DNA from: Ryuthela nishihirai
Lineage: Eukaryota > Arthropoda > Arachnida > Araneae > Heptathelidae
Direction: 5' to 3'
Assembly (NCBI GenBank): GCA_038380435.1
Contig: JAWZYU010000034.1
Location: 35,650,901-35,714,900, forward strand
Length of the DNA: 64,000 nucleotides
The position numbers and the translations under genes are program-made. How positions within the stretch are numbered: the stretch's first letter is position 1; each line of letters opens with the position of its first letter. The notes below the pieces were generated by a model. The model was not told the DNA's origin, made no database searches, and worked only from the letters and a program-made list of their open reading frames with translations. This document shows positions 10,212 to 22,194 of the stretch, in pieces.

Positions 10212-10597
10212 AAGGGCGGGGGTGGCTCAGTCGGTAGCGCGCCAGACTCGTAATCTATAGTTCCCAGGTTCGAGTCCCAGCTGGGTCAGCGCTGAGATTT
10301 ATCTCCGCAAAACTCCCCGCCCTGCCCACGGTCAGTAGGGGACACCGATGGGTTTGGAAAGGCCGCTCGTCCGTCGGATGGGACGTTAAGCCGTGGCCCC
10401 ATGTACAGGAGAGCAATACCCTGTGCATGTTAAAGAACACGCTGGATTGCCTTGACGGAAGACTACCATCTGTCTCCCAACAGCTGTTCCAGTGAGTCCC
10501 CTCCCCCAACCTTCTCTGAGCCTTCGGGGTCCTTGTGACCTGGCCATTTAGCCCATGGTGTGCAAAAAAGTGCCGCTCAGAGGTAAAACAAACCAAC
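10212..10597 (+). mobile_element. SINE-A, full-length single-tail reference copy
   Basis: The cleanest definition of the element. CCTCACTTAAA occurs at 10201-10211 and again at 10598-10608, so this is a retroposed insertion into the satellite. A box TGGCTCAGTCGG at 10223-10234, B box GGTTCGAGTCC at 10267-10277, anticodon loop CTCGTAA at 10247-10253 (CGT anticodon, resembling tRNA-Thr). A body of roughly 150 bp, one tail unit and the end AAAACAAACCAAC follow. Internal RNA polymerase III promoter expected from the boxes. Confidence 0.9.
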
Positions 10598-10608
10598 CCT
10601 CACTTAAA

Positions 10609-11000
10609 GCTCATTTTAAATGTTTCCCAGAACGTAATGTGGTTTTCTTTGTATAACGTACTGAAGTTAAAATACAATATCAATTTTCTATGAAGCCGCC
10701 CCCCCCCCCCCCCCCCGCCTTCTCACTCTCCGTTGACGCGACATAAAAATTCTCTTTCTCTTGACATCAAAGTCTTCATGATAAAATTACCATAAAAGTT
10801 TCTTTCGTCGATTTGAAATGTCTCTCCTTAGAAAACACAGGGAAAGTAAAACCTCACGAATTTGGTTAACATGCTACGAAAGCCCCCACTTCCTACTGAC
10901 ATAACACGAAAGTACGAATTTAAAATTAACTTCAATTATTTCGTAGCACCGAGTTTCGTTTTCCTCAGATATGTCATGGAAGCCTACACATTTTGCTAAT
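10609..11000. repeat. Degenerate satellite with poly-C tract
   Basis: Irregular TGAAAGTCCTCAC-type monomers, an AT-rich patch and a run of about 18 C near 10690. No gene seen. Confidence 0.55.
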
Positions 11001-14000
11001 ATATCACGAAAGTCCTCACTTTCTAACTAATATCTTAAGAAAGCCCTCACTTTCTATTAACATCTTTGAAATACCTCACTTTCTATTAACATCTTTAAAA
11101 GACTTCACTTTCTATCAACATCTTTGAAAGACCTCCCTTTCTATTAACATCTTATGAAAAGCTTCCCTTTCAGTTAACATCTTATGAAAGCCTTCACTTT
11201 CTTTTTTACATCTAATGAAAGTCTTCACTTTCTGTTAAACATCTTTGAAAGATCTCACTTTCTGTTAACATCTTATGAAAATCTTCCCTTCCTATTAACA
11301 TCTTATTAAAGCCCCCCACTTTCTATTAAACATCTTTGAAAGACCTCACTTTCTATTAACATCTTATGAAAGCCTTCACTTTCTGTTAACATCTTTAAAA
11401 GACTTCACTTTCTCTTAACACCTTTGAAAGACCCCACTTTCTATTAGCGTCTTATGAAAATCTTTTTTTTTTTTCTATTAACATCTTATGAAAGTCTTCA
11501 CTTTCTGTTAACATCTTATGAAAGTCTTCACTTTCTGTTAATATCTTTAAAAGACTTCACTTTCTGTTAACATCTTTAAAAGACTTCACTTTCTGTTAAC
11601 ATCTTTAAAAGACTTCACTTTCTCTTAACACCTTTGAAAGATCCCACTTTCTATTAGCGTCTTATGAAAATCTTTTTTTTTTTTCTATTAACATCTTATG
11701 AAAGTCTTCACTTTCTGTTAACATCTTATGAAAGTCTTCACTTTCTGTTAATATCTTTAAAAGACTTCACTTTCTGTTAACATCTTTAAAAGACTTCACT
11801 TTCTGTTAACATCTTTAAAAGACTTCACTTTCTCTTAACACCTTTGAAAGATCCCACTTTCTATTAGCGTCTTATGAAAATCTTTTTTTTTTTTCTATTA
11901 ACATCTTATGAAAGTCTTCACTTTCTGTTAACATCTTATGAAAGTCTTCACTTTCTGTTAATATCTTTAAAAGACTTCACTTTCTGTTAACATCTTTACA
12001 AGACTTCACTTTCTCTTAACACCTTTGAAAGATCCCACTTTCTATTAGCGTCTTATGAAAATCTTTTTTTTTTTTCTATTAACATCTTATGAAAGTCTTC
12101 ACTTTCTGTTAACATCTTATGAAAGTCTTCACTTTCTGTTAATATCTTTAAAAGACTTCACTTTCTGTTAACATCTTTAAAAGACTTCACTTTCTGTTAA
12201 CATCTTTAAAAGACTTCACTTTCTCTTAACACCTTTGAAAGATCCCACTTTCTATTAGCGTCTTATGAAAATCTTTTTTTTTTTTCTATTAACATCTTAT
12301 GAAAGTCTTCACTTTCTGTTAACATCTTATGAAAGTCTTCACTTTCTGTTAATATCTTTAAAAGACTTCACTTTCTGTTAACATCTTTAAAAGACTTCAC
12401 TTTCTGTTAACATCTTTAAAAGACTTCACTTTCTCTTAACACCTTTGAAAGACCCCACTTTCTATTAGCGTCTTATGAAAATCTTTTTTTTTTTTCTATT
12501 AACATCTTATGAAAGTCTTCACTTTCTGTTAACATCTTATGAAAGTCTTCACTTTCTGTTAATATCTTTAAAAGACTTCACTTTCTGTTAACATCTTTAA
12601 AAGACTTCACTTTCTGTTAACATCTTTAAAAGACTTCACTTTCTCTTAACACCTTTGAAAGATCCCACTTTCTATTAGCGTCTTATGAAAATCTTTTTTT
12701 TTTTTCTATTAACATCTTATGAAAGTCTTCACTTTCTGTTAACATCTTATGAAAGTCTTCACTTTCTGTTAATATCTTTAAAAGACTTCACTTTCTGTTA
12801 ACATCTTTACAAGACTTCACTTTCTCTTAACACCTTTGAAAGATCCCACTTTCTATTAGCGTCTTATGAAAATCTTTTTTTTTTTCTATTAACATCTTAT
12901 GAAAGTCTTCACTTTCTGTTAACATCTTATGAAAGTCTTCACTTTCTGTTAACATCTTTAAAAGACTTCACTTTCTCTTAACACCTTTGAAAGATCCCAC
13001 TTTCTATTAGCGTCTTATGAAAATCTTTTTTTTTTCTATTAACATCTTATGAAAGTCTTCACTTTCTGTTAACATCTTATGAAAGTCTTCATTTTCTGTT
13101 AATATCTTTAAAAGACTTCACTTTCTGTTAACATCTTTAAAAGACTTCACTTTCTCTTAACACCTTTGAAAGATCCCACTTTCTATTAGCGTCTTATGAA
13201 AATCTTTTTTTTTTCTATTAACATCTTATGAAAGTCTTCACTTTCTGTTAACATCTTATGAAAGTCTTCACTTTCTGTTAACATCTTTAAAAGACTTCAC
13301 TTTCTCTTAACACCTTTGAAAGATCCCACTTTCTATTAGCGTCTTATGAAAATCTTTTTTTTTTTCTATTAACATCTTATGAAAGTCTTCACTTTCTGTT
13401 AACATCTTATGAAAGTCTTCACTTTCTGTTAACATCTTTAAAAGACTTCACTTTCTCTTAACACCTTTGAAAGACCCCACTTTCTCTTAGCGTCTTATGA
13501 AAATCTTTTTTTTTTCTATTAACATCTTATGAAAGTCTTCACTTTCTGTTAACATCTTTAAAAGACTTCACTTTCTCTTAACACCTTTGAAAGACCCCAC
13601 TTTCTCTTAGCGTCTTATGAAAATCTTTTTTTTTTCTATTAACATCTTATGAAAGTCTTCACTTTCTGTTAACATCTTTAAAAGACTTCACTTTCTCTTA
13701 ACACCTTTGAAAGATCCCACTTTCTATTAGCGTCTTATGAAAATCTTTTTTTTTTCTATTAACATCTTATGAAAGTCTTCACTTTCTATTAACATCTTAT
13801 GAAAGTCTTCACTTTCTGTTAACATCTTTAAAAGACTTCACTTTCTCTTAACACCTTTGAAAGACCCCATTTTCTATTAGCGTCTTATGAAAATCTTTTT
13901 TTTTTTTTCTATTAACATCTTATGAAAGTCTTCACTTTCTGTTAACATCTTTAAAAGAGTTCACTTTCCCTTAACACCTTTGAAAGACCCCACTTTCTAT

Positions 14001-15240
14001 TAGCGTCTTATGAAAATCTTTTTTTTTTTTTTCTATTAACATCTTATGAAAGTCTTCACTTTCTATTAACATCTTATGAAAGTCTTCACTTTCTGTTAAC
14101 ATCTTTAAAAGACTTCACTTTCTCTTAACACCTTTGAAAGACCCCACTTTCTATTAGCGTCTTATGAAAATCTTTTTTTTTTTCTATTAACATCTTATGA
14201 AAGTCTTCACTTTCTGTTAACATCTTTAAAAGACTTCACTTTCTCTTAACACCTTTGAAAGACCCCATTTTCTATTAGCGTCTTATGAAAATCTTTTTTT
14301 TTTTTCTATTAACGTCTTATGAAAGTCTTCACTTTCTGTTAACATCTTTAAAAGAGTTCACTTTCCCTTAACACCTTTGAAAGACCCCACTTTCTATTAG
14401 CGTCTTATGAAAATCTTTTTTTTTTTTTTCTATTAACATCTTATGAAAGTCTTCACTTTCTATTAACATCTTATGAAAGTCTTCACTTTCCGTTAACATC
14501 TTTAAAAGACTTCACTTTCTCTTAACACCTTTGAAAGACCCCACTTTCTATTAGCGTCTTAGGAAAATTTTCTCTTTCAATTAACATCGTATGAAAGCCT
14601 TCACTTTCTGTTAACACCTTTGAAAGACCTCACTTTCTATTAACATCTTTGAAAGACCTCACTTTCTATTAACATCTTTGAAAGACCTCACTTTCTATTA
14701 ACATCTTTGAAAGACCTCATTTTCTATTAACATCTTTGAAAGACCTCACTTTCTATTAAATCTTTGAAAGGCCTCACTTTCTATTAACATCTCTGAAAGA
14801 CCTCACTTTCTATTAACATCTTATGAAATCCCTCCCTTTCTTTTAACATCTTCGAAAGCCCTCACTTTCTATTAACATCTTATGAAATCCCTCCCTTTCT
14901 TTTAACATCTTTGAAAGACCTCACTTTCTATTAACATCTTTGAAAGACCTCACTTTATATTAACATCTCTGAAAGACCTCACTTTCTATTAACATCTTAT
15001 GAAATCCCTCCCTTTCTTTTAACATCTTTGAAAGACCTCACTTTATATTAACATCTCTGAAAGACCTCACTTTCTATTAACATCTTTTGAAATCCCTCCC
15101 TTTCTTTTAACATCTTTGAAAGACCTCACTTTCCATTAACATCTTATGAAATCCCTCCCTTTCTTTTAACATCTTCGAAAGCCCTCACTTTCTATTAACA
15201 TATTATGAAAGTCCTCACTTTAAATTGACGTATTATGAAG
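11001..15240. repeat. ~30 bp satellite with shrinking higher-order units
   Basis: Monomers alternate between AACATCTTATGAAAGTCTTC and AACATCTTTAAAAGACTTC followed by ACTTTCTGTT (29-30 bp). A marker, CTATTAGCGTCTTATG plus a T9-T13 tract, repeats at about 210 bp (11441, 11651, 11861), then mixed 180/210/150 bp, then 120 bp near 13484-13724, so the higher-order unit loses whole monomers rightward. After 14560 the marker vanishes and simple AACATCTTTGAAAGACCTC monomers continue. Same family as 9011-9990. Confidence 0.92.
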
Positions 15241-16060
15241 GTCCTTACACTCTGTTAACAAAACAGGAAGCTGCGAAATCTATTTTAAAAACTTCGCAGC
15301 TTCGAATTTCGATTTTACTTATCACAAACATTCGCACTTCTCAATAACCCACTCTTCGATAATTCTCTTCATTTTAAAACTTTTACACCCCAAATTCCCT
15401 TTTCCCTTCTTACATTTTAAAAAGAAACCCCAAAAACCATCCACACCTATAAGAAAAAAACCGCGATATAACCGACTTATATTTCCATCCCACGTTCCAT
15501 CTCCCAATCCCCTTTTCTCCCACCCCTCCCGTCACGAGCCCCACCTCCTTAAATCCCATCTCCTCCTGACGCAACGTGTCATACCGACTGCTGCGTCTTC
15601 GTGCGCACCGACTCCACCTGCCATCCCTTTATATGAGGGTCGCTGTTCTTTGGGTCCTCCAAGTTTGCGTGCGTAACTACTGCTCAACACTCTTCCGGCC
15701 AAGGCTAGGGGGAGGGAAAGAAATAACCTGCACTTCCCCCCGCCCCCTGTCCTCCGTTCTCGGTACAGTGGGCTAATTGTCGAGATGGAGTCTGGCCCCT
15801 GTGGGAAAATCTTGGGTCTAGGCTAGCGGGCTCGGGCTTTAAGCACGCTAAGCTGTCACTCATCACCCGGAGAGGAGAAAGGCTAGGGAACTTGCTCACT
15901 GATCATCGAACTTGCTCACTGATTTTCGTTGCTTCTCGGACCGCAGAGCCACTAGGCATGACTGCATCTCTGTGCTGCGAACGTTACTGTCGGTCAGGAT
16001 AAAATAAAAACGGAATTTTAACCGCAATGATCTCCGCGATAAGCGGAGTAGACGTCTTGG
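15241..16060. other. Unique, pyrimidine-rich then GC-richer DNA
   Basis: The first part contains a perfect 11 bp hairpin, GAAGCTGCGAA pairing with TTCGCAGCTTC (15267-15303). 15330-15560 is strongly C/T-rich. 15570-15960 is GC-richer with a small direct repeat (AACTTGCTCACTGAT near 15890 and 15908). Frames on both strands are short and domainless; I cannot support a gene. Confidence 0.4.
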
Positions 16061-16542
16061 ATTGGAGTTTTCTTTTTGGGTTTTTTTTTTTTCGGAACTT
16101 TTTCCTTTTTGGTCGATTTTATCAAGTTTTTTTTTTTTTTATAAAAAACTCGTCTTATAATTTCGTGTGAAATAATGAATTTTATCTGTGAGAGTGTAAC
16201 TTTTTTTTTTTTTCAAAAATAGGCTAAACGAACGAATCACGACGATTCAAAGGTTCAGAGGTTTTTTCGTAAGGTATACTTTTTGGGAAAGTTTTTTTTT
16301 TTTGAGGTCTATTATCTCATAATTACAACTAAGCTAAGCAAAATTACCTTTTGAGAGAAAAATGTTCTTGGGCGGGATTGGCTCAAGAATCAAAAGGTTC
16401 GGAGTTTGTTTTTTTTCATTCAGTTTGCATTGGGGAACTTTTTTTTTTTCGTTCAGTTTGCGTTCGGGAACTTTTTTTTTTTCGTGCCGTTTATGTTAGG
16501 GAACTCTGTTTTTTTTAACAAGTTACGTTTTTTGGACAGGAC
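16061..16542. repeat. Worn repeats with long T tracts
   Basis: T9-T13 tracts separated by related phrases (GTTCAGTTTGCGTTCGGGAAC, ACAAGTTACGTTTTTTGG). Phrases such as AATAGGCTAAACGAAC and GGTTCAGAGG resemble antisense SINE-A tail sequence, so this may be an ancient tail array. The same phrases resume at 17200. Confidence 0.45.
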
Positions 16543-16554
16543 AGGCTGGATGAA

Positions 16555-16756
16555 GCCGTCCCATGGCCGAGTGGTTAGCGCACTTGGCCACTGAACGAAG
16601 GGACCTGGGTTCGAGCCCAAGATATGGCACGGACGTTTGTGTCGTTATTCTGCTGAGGTCCTGCCATCCTCATAGACCTTCTACTATGGCATATAAACTG
16701 ACAGGCTCCTGTCAGACCTCTGTGGCAAGCAGCTGCTTAAGGTTTTTTTTTTTTAT
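16555..16756 (+). mobile_element. SINE-B with target-site duplication
   Basis: A ~200 bp element between AGGCTGGATGAA at 16543-16554 and the same 12 bp at 16757-16768. Its tRNA-like head has TGGCCGAGTGG (A box) and GGTTCGAGCCC (B box), with D-arm similarity to tRNA-Ser/Leu. A conserved 3' region contains the palindrome TGACAGGCTCCTGTCA and GCAAGCAGCTGCTT, and the copy ends in a T tract. Unrelated to SINE-A outside the head. Confidence 0.85.
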
Positions 16757-16782
16757 AGGCTGGATGAACAAGAAACAAGGAT

Positions 16783-17190
16783 TGGATTGTTTTACCTCTG
16801 AGCGGCACTTTTTTGCACACCATGGGCTAAATGGCCAGGTCACATGGACCCCGAAGGCTCAGAGAAGGTTGGGGGAGGGGACCCACTGGAACAGCAGTTA
16901 GGAAACAGATGGTAGCCTCCAGTCAAGGCCATCCAGCGTGTTCTTTAACGTGCACAGGGTATGAATCTCCCGCACACGGGGATTCATACTCTGTGCACTT
17001 TAAAGACACAGGACGTCCCATCCGACAGACGGCGGCCTTTACCAAGCCCATCGGTGTCCCCTACTGACCATGAGCAGGGCGGGGAATTTTGCGGAGATAA
17101 ATCTCAACACTGACCCAGCTGGGACTCGAACCTGGGAACTACAGATTACGAGCCTGGCGCGCTACCGACTGAGCAACCCCCGCCCCAAGT
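16783..17190 (-). mobile_element. SINE-A, single tail, antisense, with TSD
   Basis: AACAAGGAT at 16774-16782 is repeated at 17191-17199. The element between them has one tail unit, body and tRNA head in antisense. The body carries a local change: CTCCCGCACACGGGGATTC is followed by a partial inverse of itself around 16960-17000. It inserted immediately right of SINE-B, into the same older repeat. Confidence 0.85.
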
Positions 17191-17199
17191 AACAAGGAT

Positions 17200-17760
17200 C
17201 AACGGGTTCGGTTTTTTTCGTGTCGTTTATATTGGGGAACTCTGTTTTTTTTTTTTTAACAAGTTACGTTTTTTGGGCAGGATAGACCGCATGAACAAGT
17301 GACAAGGATTGATGAGTGCGTTGTTTCGTGCAGTTTATGTTGGGAACTCTGATTTTTTTAACAAATTGCGCTTTATTTTACTCTATTTTCCACAAAAAAT
17401 CATCACATATTTTCAAATGAAGCAATCAGATTAATTTCGAGGACAAATTTTTGCACACTATCACGATGATACAAGGATTCATTAGTTTTTCGAGGAGTTT
17501 TGAAAATTAATTTTTCTTTCAGGTAAAATCAGTAGCAATTAAATTAACCGTTGAGCGGAATTTTTTCCTACACAATAGGTTCAATGAACAATTCATAAGG
17601 ACCCGTGTGTGGAATTTGGCGTTTTCGGTGGAATTTGGCGTTTTCGGCCATATTTTTCTTTTAAAAAAATCATCCAACAATTTTAACTAAAGTATTCAAA
17701 TTAACCTTTCAGGCGAAATAGTTTAAAAAAAGTAAAGGGAAGAAACCGTGATCCAAGATT
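17200..17760. repeat. Worn repeats, continuation of 16061-16542
   Basis: Phrases GTTTATATTGGGGAACTCTG, ACAAGTTACGTTTTTTGGGC and GAACAAGTGACAAGGATTGA match the region left of the SINEs. 17545-17620 (GAGCGGAATTTTTTCC, AATAGGTTCAATGAAC, AAGGACCCG) looks like a decayed antisense SINE-A tail. No gene seen. Confidence 0.45.
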
Positions 17761-19170
17761 GAAAGTGATCGGATGAAATAATGTCTTAAGCATCAGATAG
17801 ATCACCTAGATGTCGTATGCCCATGGCTTGTCTTAAGCATAAGACATCTAGGTATCTCCCATGGCTTGTCTTAAGCATAATACATCTATATATCTACTAG
17901 GGATCTGTCCATGGATTGTCTTAAGCATAAGACATCTAAGTATCTGCCCCTGGCTTGTCTTAAGCATAAGACATACAGTTATGTACCCATGGCTTGTCTT
18001 AAGCATAAGACATACAGTTATCTACCCATGGCTTGTCTTAAGCATAAGACATACAGTTATCTATCCATGGCTTGTCTTAAGCATAATACATCTATATATC
18101 TACTATGGATCTGTTCATGGATTGTCTTAAGCATAAGACATCTAAGTATCTGCCCATGGCTTATCTTAAGCATAAGACATGTAGTTATCTGCCCATGGCT
18201 TGTCTTAAGTATAAGACATCTATGTATCTACTAGGGATCTGTCCATGGATTGTCTTAAGCATAAGACACCTAAGTGTCTGCTCATGGCTTGTCTTCAGCA
18301 TCAGATAAATTACCTAGATGTCTTATGCTCATGGCTTATCTTAAGCATAAGACATCTAAGTATCTGCTCATGGCTCGTCTTAAACATAAGGTATCTAGTT
18401 ATCTGCCCATGGCTTGTCCTAAGTATAAGACATCTATGTATCTACTAGGGATTGTCCATGGCTTGTCGTAAGTATAAGACATCTATGTATCTACTAGGGA
18501 TTTGTCCATGGCTTGTCTTAAGTATAAGACATCTATGTATCTACCAGGGACATCTATGTATCTACTAGGGATTGTGTCTATCTGATGCAAAAATTGTCCA
18601 TGGCTTGTCTTAAGTATAAGACATCTATGTATCTACTAGGGATTTGTCCATGGCTTGTCTTAAGTATAAGACATCTATGTATCTACTAGGGATTTGTCCA
18701 TGGCTTCTCTTAAGTATAAGACATCTATGTATCTACCAGGGACCTCTATGTATCTACTAGGAATTGTGTCTATCTGATGCAAAAATTGTCCATGGCTTGT
18801 CTTAAGTATAAGACATCTATGTATCTACTAGGGATTTGTCCATGGCTTGTCTTAAGTATAAGACATCTATGTATCTACTAAGGATCTGTCCATGGCTTGT
18901 CTTAAGCATAAGACACCTAAGTGTCTGCTCATGGCTTGTCTTAAGCATCAGATAGATCACCTAGATGTCTTATGCTCATGGCTTGTCTTAAGCATAAGAC
19001 ATCTAAGTATCTGCTCATGGCTTGTCTTAAGCATAAGACATCTAAGTATCTGCTCATGGCTTGTCTTAAGCATAAGACATCTAGTTATCTGCCCATGGCT
19101 TGTGCTAAGTATAAGACATCTATGTATCTACTAAGGATCTGCCCATGGCTTGTCTTAAGCATAAGACATC
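17761..19170. repeat. 40-50 bp satellite with internal dyad
   Basis: Monomer with CCATGGCTTGTCTTAAGCAT followed by AAGACATCTAAGTATCTGC. GTCTTA and TAAGAC within it form a 6 bp dyad around CTTAAG. A longer variant adds TACTAGGGATCTG. Longer inverted repeats occur where a CCTAGATGTC monomer faces its inverse (17804-17820 with 17837-17853, one mismatch; similar near 18313 and 18960). Plus-strand frames are repeat artefacts. Confidence 0.9.
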
Positions 19171-19915
19171 TATTATTTTTGGTTTGAGGGGTAAACGGGA
19201 ATTTGAAATTTTTTGGGGGGTCAAGAAGTGAATGGGAATTCGAATTTTTGGGGTCGACAGGTCAGTGATAATTTGAATTTTTAGTGTCGACAGGTGAATT
19301 GGAATTTGAATAAATGGGGTCGAGATAGAATAGAAATTTGTATAAATGGGGTCGAGATAGAATAGAAATTTGTATAAATGGGGTCGAGATAGAATAGAAA
19401 TTTGTATAAATGGGGTCGAGATAGAATAGAAATTTGTATAAATGGGGTCGAGAGGTGAATGGAATTCGATTTTTTGGGCGCGAATTTAACGTAAGTTTGA
19501 ATATGGAAGATGTCTTAATCTGAATGGAGATTTAAATTTGGGATCGTGAAATGAAAGAGAATGGGATTTTTTGATCGTAATCTAATTGGGAATTTCAGTT
19601 TTGTGTTGTAATTTGAATGGGTCATAATCTAAATAGGAATTTAAACTTTGGGTTGTAATCTGAATGGGAATTTGGGTTTTGGGGTCGCAAGGCGAGTACG
19701 AATTTTAATTTTCGGTCGTAATATAAATGGGAATTTCAGGGTGGTAATCTGAATGGGAATTTGGGTTTTGGGGTCGCAAGGCGAGTACGAATTTTAATAT
19801 TGGGACACAAGGTGAATGGTAATTTGAATTTTCTGTCATGATTTGATTGGAAATTTAAATTTTTTGGCTTGAGACTGAAAAGGGTTTTGAACCACTACTT
19901 TAGAAATAACTTAGC
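19171..19915. repeat. GGGTCG/GAATTTGAA satellite, worn, with 32 bp block
   Basis: Imperfect monomers around GAATGGGAATTTGAATTTTT and GGGGTCG. An embedded block (about 19317-19450) has four identical 32 bp units with GGGGTCGAGATAGAATAGAA. Related in reverse complement to the arrays at 35541-39475 and 40434-42545. Confidence 0.75.
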
Positions 19916-19934
19916 ATCGAAATCCACTTTGCAT

Positions 19935-20319
19935 GGGGGGCGGGGATGGCTCAGTCGGTAGCGCGCCAGGCTCGTAATCTGTAGTTCGCAGGTTCGAGTC
20001 CCAGCTGGGTCAGCGTTGAGATTTATCTCCGCAAAATTCCCCGCCCTGCCCACGGTCAGTAGGGGACACCGATGGGCTTGGAAAGGCCGCCATCCGTCGG
20101 ATGGGACGTTAAGCCGTGGCCCCGTGTGCGGGAGAGCCATACCCTGTGCACGTAAAAGAACACTCTGGATGGCCTTGACGGGAGGCTACCATCTGTCTCC
20201 CAACAGCTGTTCCACTGGGTCCCCTCCCCACAACCTTCCTGAGCCTTCGGGGCCCATGTGACCTGGCCATTTAACCCATTTTGTGCAAAAAAGTGCCGCT
20301 CAGAGGTAAAACAACCCAA
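19935..20319 (+). mobile_element. SINE-A, full-length single tail, with TSD
   Basis: CCACTTTGCAT at 19924-19934 recurs at 20320-20330. The 385 bp element has complete tRNA head, body and one tail, close to the 10212 copy. Together with that copy it fixes the unit length and both ends of SINE-A. Confidence 0.9.
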
Positions 20320-20330
20320 CCACTTTGCAT

Positions 20331-21318
20331 TTTCTTATCTATTCAACATCATTCAATACAATGTTGAAATAAGAATTATGTTTGGGGAAGGTTCGCTTGT
20401 TTTCACCCATCCACTCTCTGTACACCCCTGTTAGGGGACTCTAGTGACCTGGCAAATTAACGTCTGGTAAGCAAAAAAAGCACGTAGCAAAGTAGCAGGT
20501 TCCCCGAGCACTGAACACACCCTCTCATTACACCACTACTCCCAAACACTCGCCCACACTCATCACAACATCAACACAAACTTGCATCCACGACGTAACC
20601 CGTGACGTCATTCTCGGTAGGAGTGAGGTCACACGATTCCCCCCTCCCCCCCCCCCCCCCCACCTCTCTCTCCACACTTCCTACTAGCCTACTTTCTGTC
20701 ACTCCATTTTCATCCTTTCACTCGCTCTCTTGTGCCGATTGTCGGGACCTTGGTGATTCCTTCCCGACCGTGAGAAAAACTTTTCGCCCCTAGGGTCCAG
20801 TCACGTGAGCAGTGCACGCGAGTTCGCCAGACACGCGCGCGATCGCACTGGCAAGGGACGAGACCTGTTGCCGGAAAAAATAGCGCGTGCCCCCCTCTCC
20901 CCCCCCCCCTTCAAACTCTCCTCCACCCTTACTCCTTGAGCAATTGAGGAGGGGAGATGCTCGTGAAGGGGGAGGGGGGATGCAGTTACGGGAGGGGCAA
21001 GAGCTGTCTGGTTTCTCGGCTACTGCTTTTCCCACAGGTTCTCCTTAGGGGTCATCTATTATTTTGATAACTGTCAAGAAGGTAACGTTTATAGGTGGTG
21101 GTTGTTTTTACAGCATCTCGGACAAGAGCTTTATTTATAGGTGGAAATATGAAAATGAATAAAGTGCTAAAAAAAGGGTAGAAGAGAAACCTGTTTAACA
21201 TCCTGTGAGGATTTCGCAGAAATCCTGACGAACGGGTAGAGAGAGAACAATTGGACATCAGAGGAAATCGAGTGTTTGATTTCACATTAGTTCAGGTTGG
21301 GATTTTTTTTTTTAATTC
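20331..21318. other. Unique DNA with C/G homopolymer patches
   Basis: Mixed unique sequence. 20580-21050 is CpG-containing and GC-richer, with C runs near 20641 and 20903. Several short frames exist on both strands but none shows a domain or a matched splice pair. It may be regulatory or an untranslated exon; this is not supported further. Confidence 0.35.
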
Positions 21319-21370
21319 ACTGACAGGCTCCTGTCAGACCTCTGTGGCAAGCAGCTGCTTGAGGGGGTAT
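21319..21370 (+). mobile_element. SINE-B 3' fragment
   Basis: Only the 3' region of SINE-B (palindrome TGACAGGCTCCTGTCA, then GCAAGCAGCTGCTTGAGG) is present, followed by T/A-rich sequence. The 5'-truncated form fits reverse transcription from the 3' end. Confidence 0.75.
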
Positions 21371-21534
21371 TTATTTTATTTTTTTTATTTTATTCAATAA
21401 AGATCTAACCGAATGAGTTGACTCGTTTTTTTTTTAACCCAATGAAGTTAATTCTTCTGGATTATTTTTGATAGTTCGTGATTGTTAGTTTGTTTGGTTT
21501 GCATTTATTCTTGAAAAATTCCTTGGATTTTTCC
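21371..21534. other. AT-rich spacer
   Basis: T-rich unique sequence between two SINE fragments; nothing else seen. Confidence 0.4.
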
Positions 21535-22194
21535 AGCTGAGTCAGCGTTGAGATTTATCTCCGCAAAACTCCTCTCCCTGTCCACGATCAGTAGAGGACA
21601 CCGATGGTCTTGGAAAGGCCGCCGTCCGTCGGATGGAACGTTAAGCCGTGGCCCCGTGTGCGGGAGAGCCATACCCTGTGCACGTTAAAGAACACGCTGG
21701 ATGGCCTTGACGGGAGGCTACCATCTCTCTCCCAACAGCTGTTCCAGTGGGTCCTCTCCCTCAACATTCTCTGAGCCTTCGGGGTCCATGTGACCTGGCC
21801 ATTTAGCCCATGGTGTGCAAAATAGTGCAGCTCAGGGATAAAACAACCCAACGTTAAAGAACACACTGGATGGCCTTGACTGGAGGCTACCATCTGTCTC
21901 CTAATAGCTACTGTCCAGTGGGTCCCCTCCCCCAACCTTTTCTGAGTCTTCAGGGTCCTTGTGGCCTGGCCATTTAGCCCATGGTGTGCAAAAAAGTGCA
22001 GCTCAGGGATAAAACAACCCATCGTTAAAGAACACGCTGGATAGCCTTGACGGGAGGCTAACATCTGTCTCCCAACAGCTGTTCCAGTGGGTCCCCTCCC
22101 CCAACCTACTCTGAGCCTTCGAGGTCCTTGTGACCTGGCCATTTAGCCCATGGTGTGCAAAAAAGTGCCGCTCAGAGGTGAAACAACCCAACCC
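21535..22194 (+). mobile_element. SINE-A, tRNA head missing, three tail units
   Basis: Begins at CAGCTGAGTCAGCGTTGAG, just after the B-box region, then body and three tail units (starts near 21686, 21856 and 22025). Lacking both promoter boxes it should not be transcribed by RNA polymerase III on its own. No clear target-site duplication. Confidence 0.8.

Noticed and set aside
10212..10290. Functional tRNA-Thr gene
   Set aside because: The tRNA-like sequence is the 5' head of a TSD-bounded SINE; acceptor-stem pairing is lost and the same head recurs throughout the window.
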